Source: JAEUPI01 sp046348365
Lineage (GTDB): Bacteria; Pseudomonadota; Gammaproteobacteria; Burkholderiales; Burkholderiaceae_C
DNA: 64,000 bases
NCBI GenBank assembly: GCA_046348365.1
Contig: JAXMEL010000003.1
Coordinates: 1-64,000 of the forward strand
Direction of reading: 5' to 3'
Numbering within the stretch: position 1 is the first letter of the stretch; the number at the start of each line of letters is the position of its first letter. Position numbers and translations under genes: made by a program. This document shows positions 7,886 to 16,643 of the stretch, in pieces. The notes beneath the pieces were generated by a model. The model was not told where the DNA came from, searched no databases, and saw nothing but the letters and a program-made list of their open reading frames with translations.

Positions 7886-8741
7886 CGCCGGACTCCTGAT
7901 GCTCGAGGATTCCGCGCAGGTAGCCGATCGCCCGCGCCGCGCAGCCGGCGCCGTCGGGCAGGTAGTCGAAAGGCTCGACCGCGAGCACGCCGCCGTAACC
8001 CACCTCGCGCAGCGCGGCCAGGATCGGGCCGAAGCGCATCGCGCCCTGCCCCGGCGCGCGGCGGTTCGGGTCGTTGAGCTGCACGTGCGCGAGCTTGCCG
8101 CTCGGCCACCAGCGGCGGATCAGCGCCGGCACGCCCTCGGCCTCGGCCTGGCCGGCGGCGCTGCAGTCGATCATCGTGCGCAAGGCCTTCGAGCCGATCG
8201 CGTCGACGATCTCCACGCCTTCGGCGACGGTGTTGATGAAGTCGGTCTCGGCGCGCGCCAGCGGTTCGATGCAATAGGTGACGCCGCAGCGCTCGGCCGC
8301 GCGCGCCGCCTGCGCGAAGCATTCGAGCGCACGCTCGCGCGCCGCCTCGCGCCGCTCGCCGGGCGGCACCGCGCGCTGCTTGGGCGAGCCGTGCACCAGG
8401 TAGCGGCCGCCCATCGCGGCGCAGAGTTCGACCAGCCGCTCCATCGCCGCTGCCGTGCGCGCGCGTACCGCCGCGTCGGCCGACACGATCGACAAGCCCG
8501 CCGGCGCCACCAGCAGCCAGTGCAGCCCGGTGATGGTCAAGCCGTGCTCCGCCGCGGTGGCCGCGAACGCTCGCGCCTCGCCGTCGCCGATCGCCAGCGG
8601 ATCAGCGGCGAGCGTGAACGGCGCAACCTCGAGCCCGCTGTAGCCGAGCGCGGCCGCCAGCGCGCACTGCTGCGCGAACGGCAGCGGCTGCAGCACCTCG
8701 TTGCACAGCGCGATCCGCGTCGACATCGGCATGCGCGTCAT
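7878..8741 (-). CDS. Sugar phosphate isomerase/epimerase-like TIM-barrel protein
   Basis: 287-residue AP-endonuclease-2-like barrel, paralogous to the protein at 220-1083 but clearly diverged. Conserved acidic and histidine residues appear in CIEPLARAETDFINT, TMIDCSAAG, KLAHVQLND and LAVEPFDY, in the order expected for metal ligands of hydroxypyruvate isomerase or tagatose-epimerase types. The ATG at 8741 overlaps the stop of tctA by 4 bp (ATGA). In-frame ATGs at 8732 and 8726 are alternatives. The tight linkage to tctA and the MR/MLE gene places it in the same transcription unit as the uptake system. Confidence 0.85.
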   Translation of the reverse strand: MTRMPMSTRIALCNEVLQPLPFAQQCALAAALGYSGLEVAPFTLAADPLAIGDGEARAFAATAAEHGLTITGLHWLLVAPAGLSIVSADAAVRARTAAAMERLVELCAAMGGRYLVHGSPKQRAVPPGERREAARERALECFAQAARAAERCGVTYCIEPLARAETDFINTVAEGVEIVDAIGSKALRTMIDCSAAGQAEAEGVPALIRRWWPSGKLAHVQLNDPNRRAPGQGAMRFGPILAALREVGYGGVLAVEPFDYLPDGAGCAARAIGYLRGILEHQESGGG

Positions 8742-10273
8742 CCACCACGGCGCACGAACACCGAGCGGATCGCGCCGGCCAGCCCAGCGCGCGTGCGCAG
8801 CACCGCGGCCTTGAACGCCGGCACGTACAGCAGGATCGTGAACAGCGTGACGGCGGCGAAGCCCATGCAGATCGGCCGCGTGAAGAACGGCACCAGGCCG
8901 CCGTCGGAGAGCACCAGGCCGCGGCGCAGGCTCTTGTCGAGCAGGTGGCCGAGCACCAGGCCCAGCACCAGCGGCGCCATCTCGTAGCCGCGGCGGCGCA
9001 GAAAGAATGCCAGCACGCCGATCGCCAGCATGGCGTACACGTCGAACAGCCGCGACGCGGTGGCGAAAGCGCCCACCACGCACAGCACGAACACGATCGG
9101 CATCAGGATCGCGCGCGGCACGCGCAGCACGTACAGCAGCGGCCGCACGCCGAACAGGCCGAACAGCAGGATCGTGACCGAGGCCAGCGTGGTCATCGCC
9201 ACCACCTCGTACACGAAATGCGGATGCTGGATCATCAGCATCGGCCCCGGCTGGATGCCGTGGATGATCATCGCCGCCATCAGCACCGCCGACGGCGCCG
9301 AGCCGGGGATGCCGAGCGCCAGGCACGGGATGATGTGCCCGGGGATCGACGACATATCGCCCGTCTCGGCCGCCATCAGGCCGTCGATGCTGCCCTTGCC
9401 GAACTGCTCCTTCTCCTTGCTCACGGCCTTGGCCGCGGCATACGACATCCACGCGCCGGCGTCTTCGCCCACGCCGGGCAAGAGGCCGGTGAACACGCCG
9501 ATCACGCCCGAGCGCAGCACCGTGCGCCAGTACTGCACGATCTCGCGAAAGCGCGGCAGCACCGAGTCGCGCAGGTCGACGAGCTTGCGCTCGATCGGGT
9601 CGGCCAGCGTGGTGAGCACCTCGGCGAGGCCGAACGCGCCCACCAGCGCGGGGATCAGCGCGATGCCGCCGGAAAGCTCGTCCCAGCCGAAGGTGAAGCG
9701 GTCGTGCGCGTAGAGGCCCTCCTGCCCGATCTGCGCCAGGAACAGGCCCAGCATGCCCATCAACCAGCCCTTGAGCGGATCGTTGCCGACGATGCTGCCC
9801 GAGATCACCACGCCGAAGAGCGCGAGCCAGAAGAACTCGAACGCGCCGAACGACAACGCCACTTCGGCCAGCAGCGGCGTGAACGCCGCCAGGCACAGCA
9901 CGCCGAACAGCGTGCTGACGAACGCGCCCGAGGTGGCGATGCCGATCGCGCGGCCGGCCTCGCCGCGCTTGGCCAGCGCGTAGCCGTCGGCGCACGACGC
10001 CGCGTTGGCCGCGGTGCCGGGGATGTTGAGCAGGATCGCGGTGCGCGAGCCGCCGTAGAGCGCACCCACGTACGAGCAGATCAGCACCAGGATCGCCTGG
10101 TTGGCCTCGAGCTTGATCGTCAGCGTGGTGAGCAGCGCGATCGCCAGCGTGGCCGACAGCCCGGGCAGGATGCCCATCACGATGCCCACGAACGCGCCGC
10201 CGAGCCCGTAGGCGAGCGTCATCGGGTTCAGAAAGCTCAGGTAGGCGTGGCCGAGATCGACGAGGCCTTGCAT
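8738..10273 (-). CDS. tctA: Tripartite tricarboxylate transporter large permease TctA
   Basis: 511-residue inner-membrane protein with about 12 hydrophobic segments, the normal TctA size. Typical family sequences are GILPGLSATLAIALL near residue 35, GGSRTAILLNIPGTA near residue 75 and GVFTGLLPGVGEDAGAW near the middle, the duplicated glycine/proline loops of TctA. With TctB and a periplasmic Bug receptor it forms a cation-coupled secondary transporter for carboxylates. It lies 22 bp after tctB and overlaps the following isomerase gene by 4 bp. Confidence 0.95.
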   Translation of the reverse strand: MQGLVDLGHAYLSFLNPMTLAYGLGGAFVGIVMGILPGLSATLAIALLTTLTIKLEANQAILVLICSYVGALYGGSRTAILLNIPGTAANAASCADGYALAKRGEAGRAIGIATSGAFVSTLFGVLCLAAFTPLLAEVALSFGAFEFFWLALFGVVISGSIVGNDPLKGWLMGMLGLFLAQIGQEGLYAHDRFTFGWDELSGGIALIPALVGAFGLAEVLTTLADPIERKLVDLRDSVLPRFREIVQYWRTVLRSGVIGVFTGLLPGVGEDAGAWMSYAAAKAVSKEKEQFGKGSIDGLMAAETGDMSSIPGHIIPCLALGIPGSAPSAVLMAAMIIHGIQPGPMLMIQHPHFVYEVVAMTTLASVTILLFGLFGVRPLLYVLRVPRAILMPIVFVLCVVGAFATASRLFDVYAMLAIGVLAFFLRRRGYEMAPLVLGLVLGHLLDKSLRRGLVLSDGGLVPFFTRPICMGFAAVTLFTILLYVPAFKAAVLRTRAGLAGAIRSVFVRRGG

Positions 10274-10295
10274 CGTGCGGCGATCGATTGAACGC

Positions 10296-10850
10296 TCAGG
10301 GCAGGCGCACCAGGAACAGGTCCTGGAACAGCCATTGCGTGATCAGCGAGCCGGCCAGCGCGATCACCACCGCCTGCGCCATCGCCTTCGCGGTGAAGCG
10401 CCGCTCGGCAGCGTCGCGGCTCAAGCGCCGGAACACGAGGATCGACGCGGTGACGTAGATCGTCGAGGCGAGCCAGAACGGCAGGCCATGGCCGATCAGC
10501 ACCACGCCGTAGCCGAGGCACAGCGCCAGCGCGACCACGATGCGCTTGCGCTCGTCGCGCTGGTCGGTGGTGATGGCCGGCGCTGCGATGCGCAGCGCGC
10601 CGCGGCGCCAGCTGCGAAAGGCGAGCGCCGCGCCGAGCACGATCATCGCCAGGCCCAGCAGCCCCGGCAGCAGCCCCGGCGCGGTGTACGGGTTGATGTG
10701 CTGCCGCTCGAGCCGGTCCATCGTGAGCGAGCCGATGAGCACCGCGACGCCGAGCGCGATCCAGCCCAGCGCGCCGAAGAAGTCGGTGCGCGGCGTTGCG
10801 CCCTCGGCGCTCGGCGCTGCGTGGTCGCCGGGCGGTTGAACCTCGGCCAT
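10296..10850 (-). CDS. tctB: Tripartite tricarboxylate transporter small permease TctB
   Basis: 184-residue small permease with four hydrophobic segments (about residues 24-44, 62-80, 104-135 and 155-178), the TctB/DUF1468 layout. It starts MAEVQPPGDH and lacks a signal peptide, as expected. It is placed 11 bp after the receptor gene and 22 bp before tctA, giving the canonical tctCBA order. Its role is structural support of TctA in carboxylate uptake. Confidence 0.9.
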   Translation of the reverse strand: MAEVQPPGDHAAPSAEGATPRTDFFGALGWIALGVAVLIGSLTMDRLERQHINPYTAPGLLPGLLGLAMIVLGAALAFRSWRRGALRIAAPAITTDQRDERKRIVVALALCLGYGVVLIGHGLPFWLASTIYVTASILVFRRLSRDAAERRFTAKAMAQAVVIALAGSLITQWLFQDLFLVRLP

Positions 10851-10861
10851 CGTCGCGACGA

Positions 10862-11872
10862 TCAGGGCCGCGGAATGCCCACCGTGTCAGGCGACACCTT
10901 GGCCTTGCCGCCGTCGAACAGCAGCCACGCGTTGGCCTGGATCGCCGGGAACACGGCCTTCTGCGCCGCCTCGCCGGCGGCCGGCGCGAACAGCGCGCCG
11001 CGGTTGGCGGCGTATTTCTTCAGCGCATCGCTCTTCACGATCTGCTCGGCCCAGATCTTCTCGAGCGTCTTCACCACCTCGTCGGGCACGCCCTTGGGCA
11101 CGAAGATGCCGAAGTAGTTGGCCGGCGCGGTGAAGCCGGGCAGCACCTCGGCCAGCGGCGGGATCATGCCGTAGCCCTCGAGCTCGAGCGCCTTGTCGCT
11201 CACCGTGGCCAGCGGCTTCAGGCGCTTGCCGCGGATCATGTCGGCCTGCTCCACGGCGAGCTGCGTCGTCACCTCGGCCTCGCCGGCCACCGTGGCCACC
11301 ACCGCGGGGTTGCCGCCGTCGTAGGTGACGTGGCGGTACTTCACGCCGGTGACCTTGGCGATCAGCTCCATCGCGTTGTGGCCGGCCGACGTGACGCCGG
11401 CGGTGGCCACGCTGATCTGCCCCGGCTTGGCCTTCATGGCGTCGAGCAGGTCCTTGGCGCTGTTGTACGGCGTCTTGGGGTTGACGCCGATGACCTGGAT
11501 GTTGGCGACGTTGAGGAACAGATGCCAGTCGGTGATGCGCGCCTTGAGCGAGCCTAGCGTCTCGTAGGTGCCGAGGTCCTGCGCGGCGCCGGCCGTCCAG
11601 GTGTAGCCGTCGCGCGGGGCGTCCCACGCGCTCTTGCTGCCGATCGAGCCCGAGGCACCGGGCTGGTTGACGATCACGATCGTCTGGCCCAGCGCCTTCT
11701 CGAGCTCGGCCGCGGTGACGCGCGTGACCTGGTCGGTCGAGCCGCCTGCCGCCCACGGCACGATCAGGTTGATCGGGCGCGTCGGCTTCCAGTTCTGGGC
11801 CTGCGCGGCGCCGGCGAGCAGCACGGCGGCGGCAGCCACGCTGCAATGCGCGAGGAAGGTGCGGATGTGCAT
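10862..11872 (-). CDS. tctC: Bug-family TTT receptor, TctC partner of TctBA
   Basis: 336-residue periplasmic carboxylate receptor with a signal peptide at about residues 1-26 (HIRTFLAHCSVAAAAVLLAG...AQAQ). Family marks are TRPINLIVPWAAGGSTDQ and VIVNQPGASGSIGSKSAW. It is the first gene of the tctCBA unit and is preceded by a recognisable promoter at 11947-11975. Of the three Bug receptors in this island it is the only one in a complete transporter operon, so it is the best guide to the transported substrate. It diverges from the other two in both lobes. Confidence 0.93.
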   Translation of the reverse strand: MHIRTFLAHCSVAAAAVLLAGAAQAQNWKPTRPINLIVPWAAGGSTDQVTRVTAAELEKALGQTIVIVNQPGASGSIGSKSAWDAPRDGYTWTAGAAQDLGTYETLGSLKARITDWHLFLNVANIQVIGVNPKTPYNSAKDLLDAMKAKPGQISVATAGVTSAGHNAMELIAKVTGVKYRHVTYDGGNPAVVATVAGEAEVTTQLAVEQADMIRGKRLKPLATVSDKALELEGYGMIPPLAEVLPGFTAPANYFGIFVPKGVPDEVVKTLEKIWAEQIVKSDALKKYAANRGALFAPAAGEAAQKAVFPAIQANAWLLFDGGKAKVSPDTVGIPRP

Positions 11873-11932
11873 GTCGATGTCCTTCGGCGATGGGTGGTGG
11901 GATGTCGAGGGTCGGAAGCAGGTGCTCGTATG

Positions 11933-11948
11933 TTAACTGTTTGGTTAA
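11933..11948. promoter_or_regulatory. Operator-like palindrome upstream of tctC
   Basis: TTAAC at 11933-11937 and GTTAA at 11944-11948 form perfect inverted arms separated by 6 bp. The site overlaps the -10 and probable transcription start of the tctC promoter, in an AT-rich island within very GC-rich DNA. It would suit a repressor dimer. The TetR protein encoded at 14107-14721 is the only regulator seen in the island, but its link to this site is inference. Confidence 0.45.
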
Positions 11949-11975
11949 TATGGAACGGGGCCGCTCGGCTGTCAA
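11947..11975 (-). promoter_or_regulatory. Probable sigma70 promoter for tctCBA and downstream genes
   Basis: Reading the minus strand, a perfect -35 TTGACA (11975-11970) is followed after 17 bp by CATATT (11952-11947) as the -10. The predicted start leaves about 70 nt of leader before the tctC ATG at 11872. The box lies in the 119-bp gap after the DHDPS-like gene. This means tctCBA and the genes after it can be transcribed independently of the upstream half of the island. Confidence 0.55.
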
Positions 11976-11991
11976 TCGGGGATGGCGCCGA

Positions 11992-13059
11992 TCAGGCCAG
12001 CCAGCGCGCGAGGTTCTGGCGCACGAAATCGTCGTCGTGCAGCTCGGGGTGCGCGTCGTGCACGCGGGTCAGCTCCTCGGCCTGCCCCGGGCTCAGGCCC
12101 TCGGCCGGGTCGAGGCACCAGATCCCTTCGAACAGGCCCTGGCGCCGCAGCACCTCGTGGCAGCCGGCGATGCAGCCGTGAAAGCCGTTGGCCACGTCGA
12201 ACAGCGCCGCGTTGCAGTCGGTGACGCGCGAATCGAGCGCCAGCAGCGCGGCATCCACGGCCGGCTGCGCGCGCGCGGCCTCGATGCGCCGCAGCAGCTC
12301 GACGGCGCGCTTCGTCCACACGCTCCAGTGGCCGAGCAGGCCGCCGCGGATGCGCACGGTGACGTCGGCGCCGCCGCGGCGCACGACGAACGGCGCCAGC
12401 AGATCGAGCACGATGTGGTCGTCGTTGCCGGTGTACAGCGTGATGCGCTCCTCGGCGCCGGCCTCGACCACGCCGCGCACCACGTCGAGCGTGCGGTAGC
12501 GGTTGAACGGCGCCATCTTGATCGCCACCACGTTGTCGATCGCCGCGAAGCGCCGCCAGAAGCGCGCCGGCAGCTCGATGCCGCCCACCGCCGGCTGCAG
12601 GTAGAAGCCCACCAGCGGCATCTCGGCGGCCACCGCCTCGCAGTGCGCGATCAGCGCGTCTTCGTTCGCGCCCTTCAGCGCCGCCAGGCTCAGCAGGCCG
12701 GCGTGGTAGCCGAGGCCGCGTGCGGTGCGCGCCTCGCGCGTCGCCTGCGCGGTGGCTCCGGCCAGGCCGGCGATCATCACCAGCGCGCGGCGGCCTTCGA
12801 GCGGCGTCCACTCGCGCGCGGTGCGCATCGCCAGCGCCAGCACCGGCTCGTACAGGCCGCGCTCGCGGATCGCGAACTGCGTGGAGTGCACGCCCACCGC
12901 CAGCCCGCCGGCGCCGGCGTCGAGGTAGTAGCGCGCGAGCGCACGCTGGCGGCGCTCGTCGAGCCGGCGCTCGGCGTCGAGCGCGAGCAGGTGCGCGGGG
13001 ATCACGGCGCCGGCGCGCAGCACGGCCATCACGTCGGCGGGGATGTCGGTGCGGTGCAT
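11992..13059 (-). CDS. Dihydrodipicolinate synthase-family lyase
   Basis: 355-residue class I aldolase-like TIM barrel of the DHDPS/NAL superfamily, slightly longer than the usual 290-310. The N-terminal VIPAHLLALDAERRLDE and VGVHSTQFAI segments match the family start. VVAIKMAPFNRYR contains the likely Schiff-base lysine, and GFYLQPAVGG the preceding tyrosine strand. Members cleave or dehydrate 2-keto-3-deoxy sugar acids and related compounds. The gene is cotranscribed with the epimerase gene, 22 bp upstream. It has no close resemblance to the DUF993 protein, so the island carries two distinct aldolase-fold enzymes. Confidence 0.82.
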   Translation of the reverse strand: MHRTDIPADVMAVLRAGAVIPAHLLALDAERRLDERRQRALARYYLDAGAGGLAVGVHSTQFAIRERGLYEPVLALAMRTAREWTPLEGRRALVMIAGLAGATAQATREARTARGLGYHAGLLSLAALKGANEDALIAHCEAVAAEMPLVGFYLQPAVGGIELPARFWRRFAAIDNVVAIKMAPFNRYRTLDVVRGVVEAGAEERITLYTGNDDHIVLDLLAPFVVRRGGADVTVRIRGGLLGHWSVWTKRAVELLRRIEAARAQPAVDAALLALDSRVTDCNAALFDVANGFHGCIAGCHEVLRRQGLFEGIWCLDPAEGLSPGQAEELTRVHDAHPELHDDDFVRQNLARWLA

Positions 13060-13081
13060 GCGGTGTCTCGCTCCGAAAGTG

Positions 13082-14101
13082 TCAATAGCGCCCGTCGCGC
13101 GCTTCGTAGTGGGTGGGCTTGTTCAGGCTGGCCATGCCGCGCTGCACCCAATCAGCCGTCCAATCGAGCATCGCTGCCAACGGTACCGCGGGCGGGCCGA
13201 ACAGGCGCTGCGCTTGCGCGATATCCACCAGCCACGCCGTGGGTGCTTCCTGGCCGGTGAACCGCGGCTGCACGCCGAGCCGCTGCGCGAGCTGCTGCGC
13301 GAGGTCGCGGATGCGCTGCTTGGGGCCGCTCACGTTCAGGCCGCTCGCAGGCGCGGTGCAGTGCGCCAGCGCGCGCAGCGCCCAGTCGTTGGCGTCGCCC
13401 TGCCAGATGATGTTGGCGTGGCCCATCGCGAGGTCGATCGGCTCGCGCGCCACGAGCTTGCGCGCCAGGTCGTGCAGCACGCCGTAGCGCATGTCGATCG
13501 CGTACGACAGGCGGATCAGCCGCCCCGGCGTGCCCAGCGCGTGCGAGAAATGCTGGAACATGCGCTCGCGCGCGACGCACGAGTTGGCGTATTCGCCCGG
13601 CGGCGGCGTGAGCGGCGCGGCTTCGCCGGCGCCGGGGCCGCCCACGTCGACGAACGGGTACACGCAGGCGGTGGAGAAGGCCACGATGCGCGAGCGCGCA
13701 TAGCGCTCGGCCACCAGCGCCGGCACGTGCGCGTTCATCGCCCAGGTGAGCCACTCGCTGCCGGTGGAGCCGAACTTGCGGCCGGCCATGAAGACCACGT
13801 TCTGCGCATCGGGCAGCGCGGCCAGCGCGTCGCGCGAGAGCAGGTCGGCCGCGATGCACTCGATGCCCTGCGCCTCGAGCGCCGCCTTCAGCCCCGGCTC
13901 TGAAAAGCGCGCCACGCCGATCACGCGCTTGCCCGGCGCCGCGCGCCGCGCCATGCGCGCCAGCGTGGGGCCCATCTTGCCGCCGACGCCGAGCATGAGG
14001 ATGTCGCCGGGCACGCTGCGCATTGTGTCCACCAGCGCGATCGAAGGCGTGCTCATCACGTCTTCGAGCTGTGCCACGTCGGCGAGTCGAGCTGGCAGCA
14101 T
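13082..14101 (-). CDS. NAD-dependent epimerase/dehydratase-like protein
   Basis: 339-residue extended-SDR-like protein. The N-terminal nucleotide motif MLGVGGKMGPTLARMA has the G-x-G-G-x-x-G pattern. FSTACVYPF carries the family serine/threonine, and the tyrosine-lysine pair is not canonical (EYANSCVARE replaces YxxxK), so catalysis may be altered. I chose the ATG at 14101 because AAGGAG lies 8 nt upstream; a GTG at 14110 overlapping the TetR stop is the alternative. It sits between the TetR gene and the DHDPS-like gene. Its substrate is unknown. Confidence 0.78.
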   Translation of the reverse strand: MLPARLADVAQLEDVMSTPSIALVDTMRSVPGDILMLGVGGKMGPTLARMARRAAPGKRVIGVARFSEPGLKAALEAQGIECIAADLLSRDALAALPDAQNVVFMAGRKFGSTGSEWLTWAMNAHVPALVAERYARSRIVAFSTACVYPFVDVGGPGAGEAAPLTPPPGEYANSCVARERMFQHFSHALGTPGRLIRLSYAIDMRYGVLHDLARKLVAREPIDLAMGHANIIWQGDANDWALRALAHCTAPASGLNVSGPKQRIRDLAQQLAQRLGVQPRFTGQEAPTAWLVDIAQAQRLFGPPAVPLAAMLDWTADWVQRGMASLNKPTHYEARDGRY

Positions 14102-14106
14102 GCGAT

Positions 14107-14721
14107 TCACTCCTTGCGCAGGTAGCCGAGCACCAGCTCGGTCATGTGGGCGAGGCGCTCGTCGCGCGCCTTCTTCGCTTTCAGGTCGCGACCGAAGATC
14201 GCCGACAGCGTGTAGTTGTTGCCGAGGTAGAAGTACGACAGCGCGGCGATCGAGATGTAGAGCTGCACCGCGTCGACGCCGCGGCGGAACACGCCGGCCT
14301 TCACGCCGCGCACGAGGATATCGCCGATCATCGACACGAACGGCGAATGCATGCGCCGCACCTTGGCCGAGCGCTTCAAGTGCTCGGCGCGATGCAGGTT
14401 GGCGCTGTTGAGCAGGCTCAGGAACTCCGGATGCGCGAGGTAGTAGTTCCAGGTGAAGGCCACCAGCCGGCGGATCGCCTCGGGCGGGTCCACCTCGTCG
14501 AGGTGCAGCGCCTTCTCGGATTCGCGGATGTGCGCGTAGGTGTCTTCGAGCACGGCGCGGAACAGGCCGTCCTTGCTCTCGAAGTAGTAGTACAGCATGC
14601 GCTTGTTGGCGCCGGCGCCCTTGGCGATGCGGTCGACGCGCGCGCCGCCGAGGCCCATGCGCGCGAACTCGGCCTTGGCCGCCGCGAGGATGCGCGCGCG
14701 CGTGTGCTCGGGGTCGCGCAC
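14107..14721 (-). CDS. TetR/AcrR family transcriptional regulator
   Basis: 204-residue repressor. The N-terminal helix-turn-helix domain (residues 8-55) shows ARILAAAKAEFARMG, DRIAKGAGANKRMLYYYFESKDGL, the classical TetR signature. The C-terminal domain (60-200) would bind an effector. The first plausible start is a GTG at 14721, 8 bp after the stop of the ketopantoate reductase-like gene. It is embedded in the catabolic island and is the only regulator in it, so it is the likely local repressor responding to a pathway intermediate. Confidence 0.88.
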   Translation of the reverse strand: MRDPEHTRARILAAAKAEFARMGLGGARVDRIAKGAGANKRMLYYYFESKDGLFRAVLEDTYAHIRESEKALHLDEVDPPEAIRRLVAFTWNYYLAHPEFLSLLNSANLHRAEHLKRSAKVRRMHSPFVSMIGDILVRGVKAGVFRRGVDAVQLYISIAALSYFYLGNNYTLSAIFGRDLKAKKARDERLAHMTELVLGYLRKE

Positions 14722-14729
14722 GGCCGTCT

Positions 14730-15710
14730 TCAGCCCGGATAGAGCCCGCGCGTGCGGGCGAACAGGCGCGTCAGGCCGAGCAGCGCGTCGATGTTCGGCG
14801 TGGCCACGCCCACGCGCTGCGCGATCTCGCGCACCACGGCGACGATGGCATCGAGCTCGAGCGTGCGGTGGGCTTCCACGTCCTGCAGCATGCTGGGCTT
14901 GAAGCTGCCGAGCTTGCGCGCGATGGCGAGCCTGTCTTCCGGCGTCTGCTCGATCGCGCAGCCGACCCTCGCGCCCACCGCGGCCGCCTCGCGCATCGCC
15001 GCCGACACGAAGGCCAGCACCAGCGGGTCGGTCAGCACGCGCTCGGTGGTGGCGCCGGTAAGCGCCGTCACCGGGTTGATCGTCATGTTGCCCCAGAGCT
15101 TGTACCAGATGTCCCTGCGCACGTCGGCCGACACGCTGACCTCGAAGCCCGCGCGCGCGAGCAGCGCGCCAAGCTCGCGCACGCGCGCCGACTCGCCGCC
15201 GCCCGGCTCGCCGACGATGAGGCCGCGCCCGACCTTGTGCTCGACCAGGCCGGGCTCGGAAGTCGAGCTGCTGGTGTGCACGACGCAGCCGATCACCTGC
15301 TCGACGGGAATCGCGCGCGCGATCTCGCCGCCGGGGTCCACGGTCTCGAGCGGCGCGCCCTCGAGCGCGGGCACGCCGCGGCCGAACCACCACGGCACGC
15401 CGTTCATCGCCGGCATCACCAGCGTCTCACTGCCCAGCAACGGGCCGATGCCGCGTGCCACCGCAGTCAGCGCCGGGCCCTTGACGGCGATGACCACGAG
15501 ATCCTGCACGCCGAGTTCGGCTGCGCTGTCGGTGGCGATCGCGTCGGCCTGCAGCAGCTCGCCGCCCTGGCGCAGCCGCCAGCCGTGCCGGCGCAGTGCC
15601 GCGAGCGTGTCGCCGCGCGCGACCGCGGCCACCGTGTGGTCGCCCGCGCGGGCCAGCAGCGTGCCGATCAAGCCGCCCACGGCGCCGGCGCCGACGATGC
15701 AGATCTTCAT
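14730..15710 (-). CDS. 2-dehydropantoate 2-reductase-like (ApbA/PanE) oxidoreductase
   Basis: 326-residue two-domain protein of the ketopantoate reductase family. The N-terminal Rossmann motif is ICIVGAGAVGGLIG (residues 3-16). The C-terminal helical domain includes the catalytic lysine in IWYKLWGNMTINP, and the conserved SMLQD-EAHRTLELD segment. Members reduce 2-keto acids with NADPH. Being inside a catabolic island with SDR and beta-hydroxyacid dehydrogenases, it more probably handles a pathway keto acid than pantothenate synthesis. The ATG at 15710 is clear. Confidence 0.87.
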   Translation of the reverse strand: MKICIVGAGAVGGLIGTLLARAGDHTVAAVARGDTLAALRRHGWRLRQGGELLQADAIATDSAAELGVQDLVVIAVKGPALTAVARGIGPLLGSETLVMPAMNGVPWWFGRGVPALEGAPLETVDPGGEIARAIPVEQVIGCVVHTSSSTSEPGLVEHKVGRGLIVGEPGGGESARVRELGALLARAGFEVSVSADVRRDIWYKLWGNMTINPVTALTGATTERVLTDPLVLAFVSAAMREAAAVGARVGCAIEQTPEDRLAIARKLGSFKPSMLQDVEAHRTLELDAIVAVVREIAQRVGVATPNIDALLGLTRLFARTRGLYPG

Positions 15711-15724
15711 GCCGGTGGTGGGCG

Positions 15725-16507
15725 TCAACGACGCCTGAGCTCGTCGCCGCCGAGGTAGATGCGATTGAACACCGGCGTCACCACGATCTCGTTGAAGCAC
15801 ACGTGCGGCGGCATCTCGGCGATGAAGCGGATCGTGCGGCCGAGGTCGGCCTCCTGCAGCATGCGCGCCTTGTCGGCCTCGCTCGGCTCCACCGGCCGCT
15901 GCTTCAGGATCGGCGTGGCCGCCTCGCCCGGGCACAGCGCGGTGGCGCGCAGCCCGTTGACGCATTCCTCGACGTTGAACGAATGCGTCAGCGCGATCAT
16001 GCCGGCCTTGCTGGCCACGTAGGCCGGGCCGGTGAGGTAGCTGATGTACCAGCCGGCGAACGAGGCCACGTTGATCACCGTGCCACGCCGGCGCGCCTGC
16101 ATCCCCTTCAGCACGGCCAGCGTGCAGTAGGTGGCGCCGTTGAGGTTGATGGCCACCACCTTCTCGAACGTGGCGCCGTCGGTCTCCTTCCAGAAACGCT
16201 TGGGGAAGTTCACGCCCGCGCTGTTGACGAGGATGTCGACGCCGGCGTGCCGGTCGTGGATGGCCGCGGCCACGCGGCTCACCGCCTCGCGGTCCGACAC
16301 GTCGAGCGCCATCGCCTGCACGGCGCCGCGCGGCACGCCGGCCTTCTCGGCGGCGGCCACGGCCGTGTCGAGCTTGGCCGCGTCACGCCCCGAGATCACC
16401 ACGCGGCAGCCGGCGCGCGCCAGCTCGATCGCACCGGCCAGCCCGATGCCGCTGCCGCCGCCGGTGACCCAGGCGACCTGTCCGTTCAACGATGGAGCAG
16501 TGTTCAT
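15725..16507 (-). CDS. SDR family oxidoreductase
   Basis: 260-residue classical short-chain dehydrogenase. The cofactor motif TGGGSGIG is near residue 15, NSAG near residue 95 and the active-site Tyr-Lys pair in YVASK near residue 160, with serine in NVASFAG. Arg42 (SGRDAAK) favours NADP. It starts after a palindromic repeat at 16526-16619 and is followed 14 bp later by the ketopantoate reductase-like gene. It is only distantly related to the SDR at 1987-2697. Confidence 0.88.
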   Translation of the reverse strand: MNTAPSLNGQVAWVTGGGSGIGLAGAIELARAGCRVVISGRDAAKLDTAVAAAEKAGVPRGAVQAMALDVSDREAVSRVAAAIHDRHAGVDILVNSAGVNFPKRFWKETDGATFEKVVAINLNGATYCTLAVLKGMQARRRGTVINVASFAGWYISYLTGPAYVASKAGMIALTHSFNVEECVNGLRATALCPGEAATPILKQRPVEPSEADKARMLQEADLGRTIRFIAEMPPHVCFNEIVVTPVFNRIYLGGDELRRR

Positions 16508-16525
16508 GTTCCCGAGATGAATTCA

Positions 16526-16619
16526 TTCACCGCAGAGTCGCAGAGGACGCAGAGGTGCGCAGAGGAAATGCACATGGATTCTCTGCGCACCTCTGCGTCC
16601 TCCGTCCCTCTACGGTGAA
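16526..16619. repeat. Palindromic hairpin repeat (GCAGAGG-type)
   Basis: A perfect 22-bp inverted repeat, 16543-16564 against 16581-16602, with a 16-nt loop. It extends outward imperfectly to 16526 (TTCACCG) and 16619 (CGGTGAA). The CGCAGAGGACGCAGAGG text is a dispersed repeat I recognise from several proteobacterial genomes. It lies between the Bug gene ending at 16644 and the SDR start at 16507, and probably forms a stable RNA hairpin that separates expression of the two genes. Confidence 0.8.
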
Positions 16620-16643
16620 GGATTCCCTTCCGTCCTACAAACG

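Noticed and set aside
11890..13260. Long plus-strand frames opposite the catabolic island
   Set aside because: Very high GC at third codon positions leaves long open frames on the opposite strand; the translations are low-complexity Arg/Ala/His/Gln-rich and match no family.
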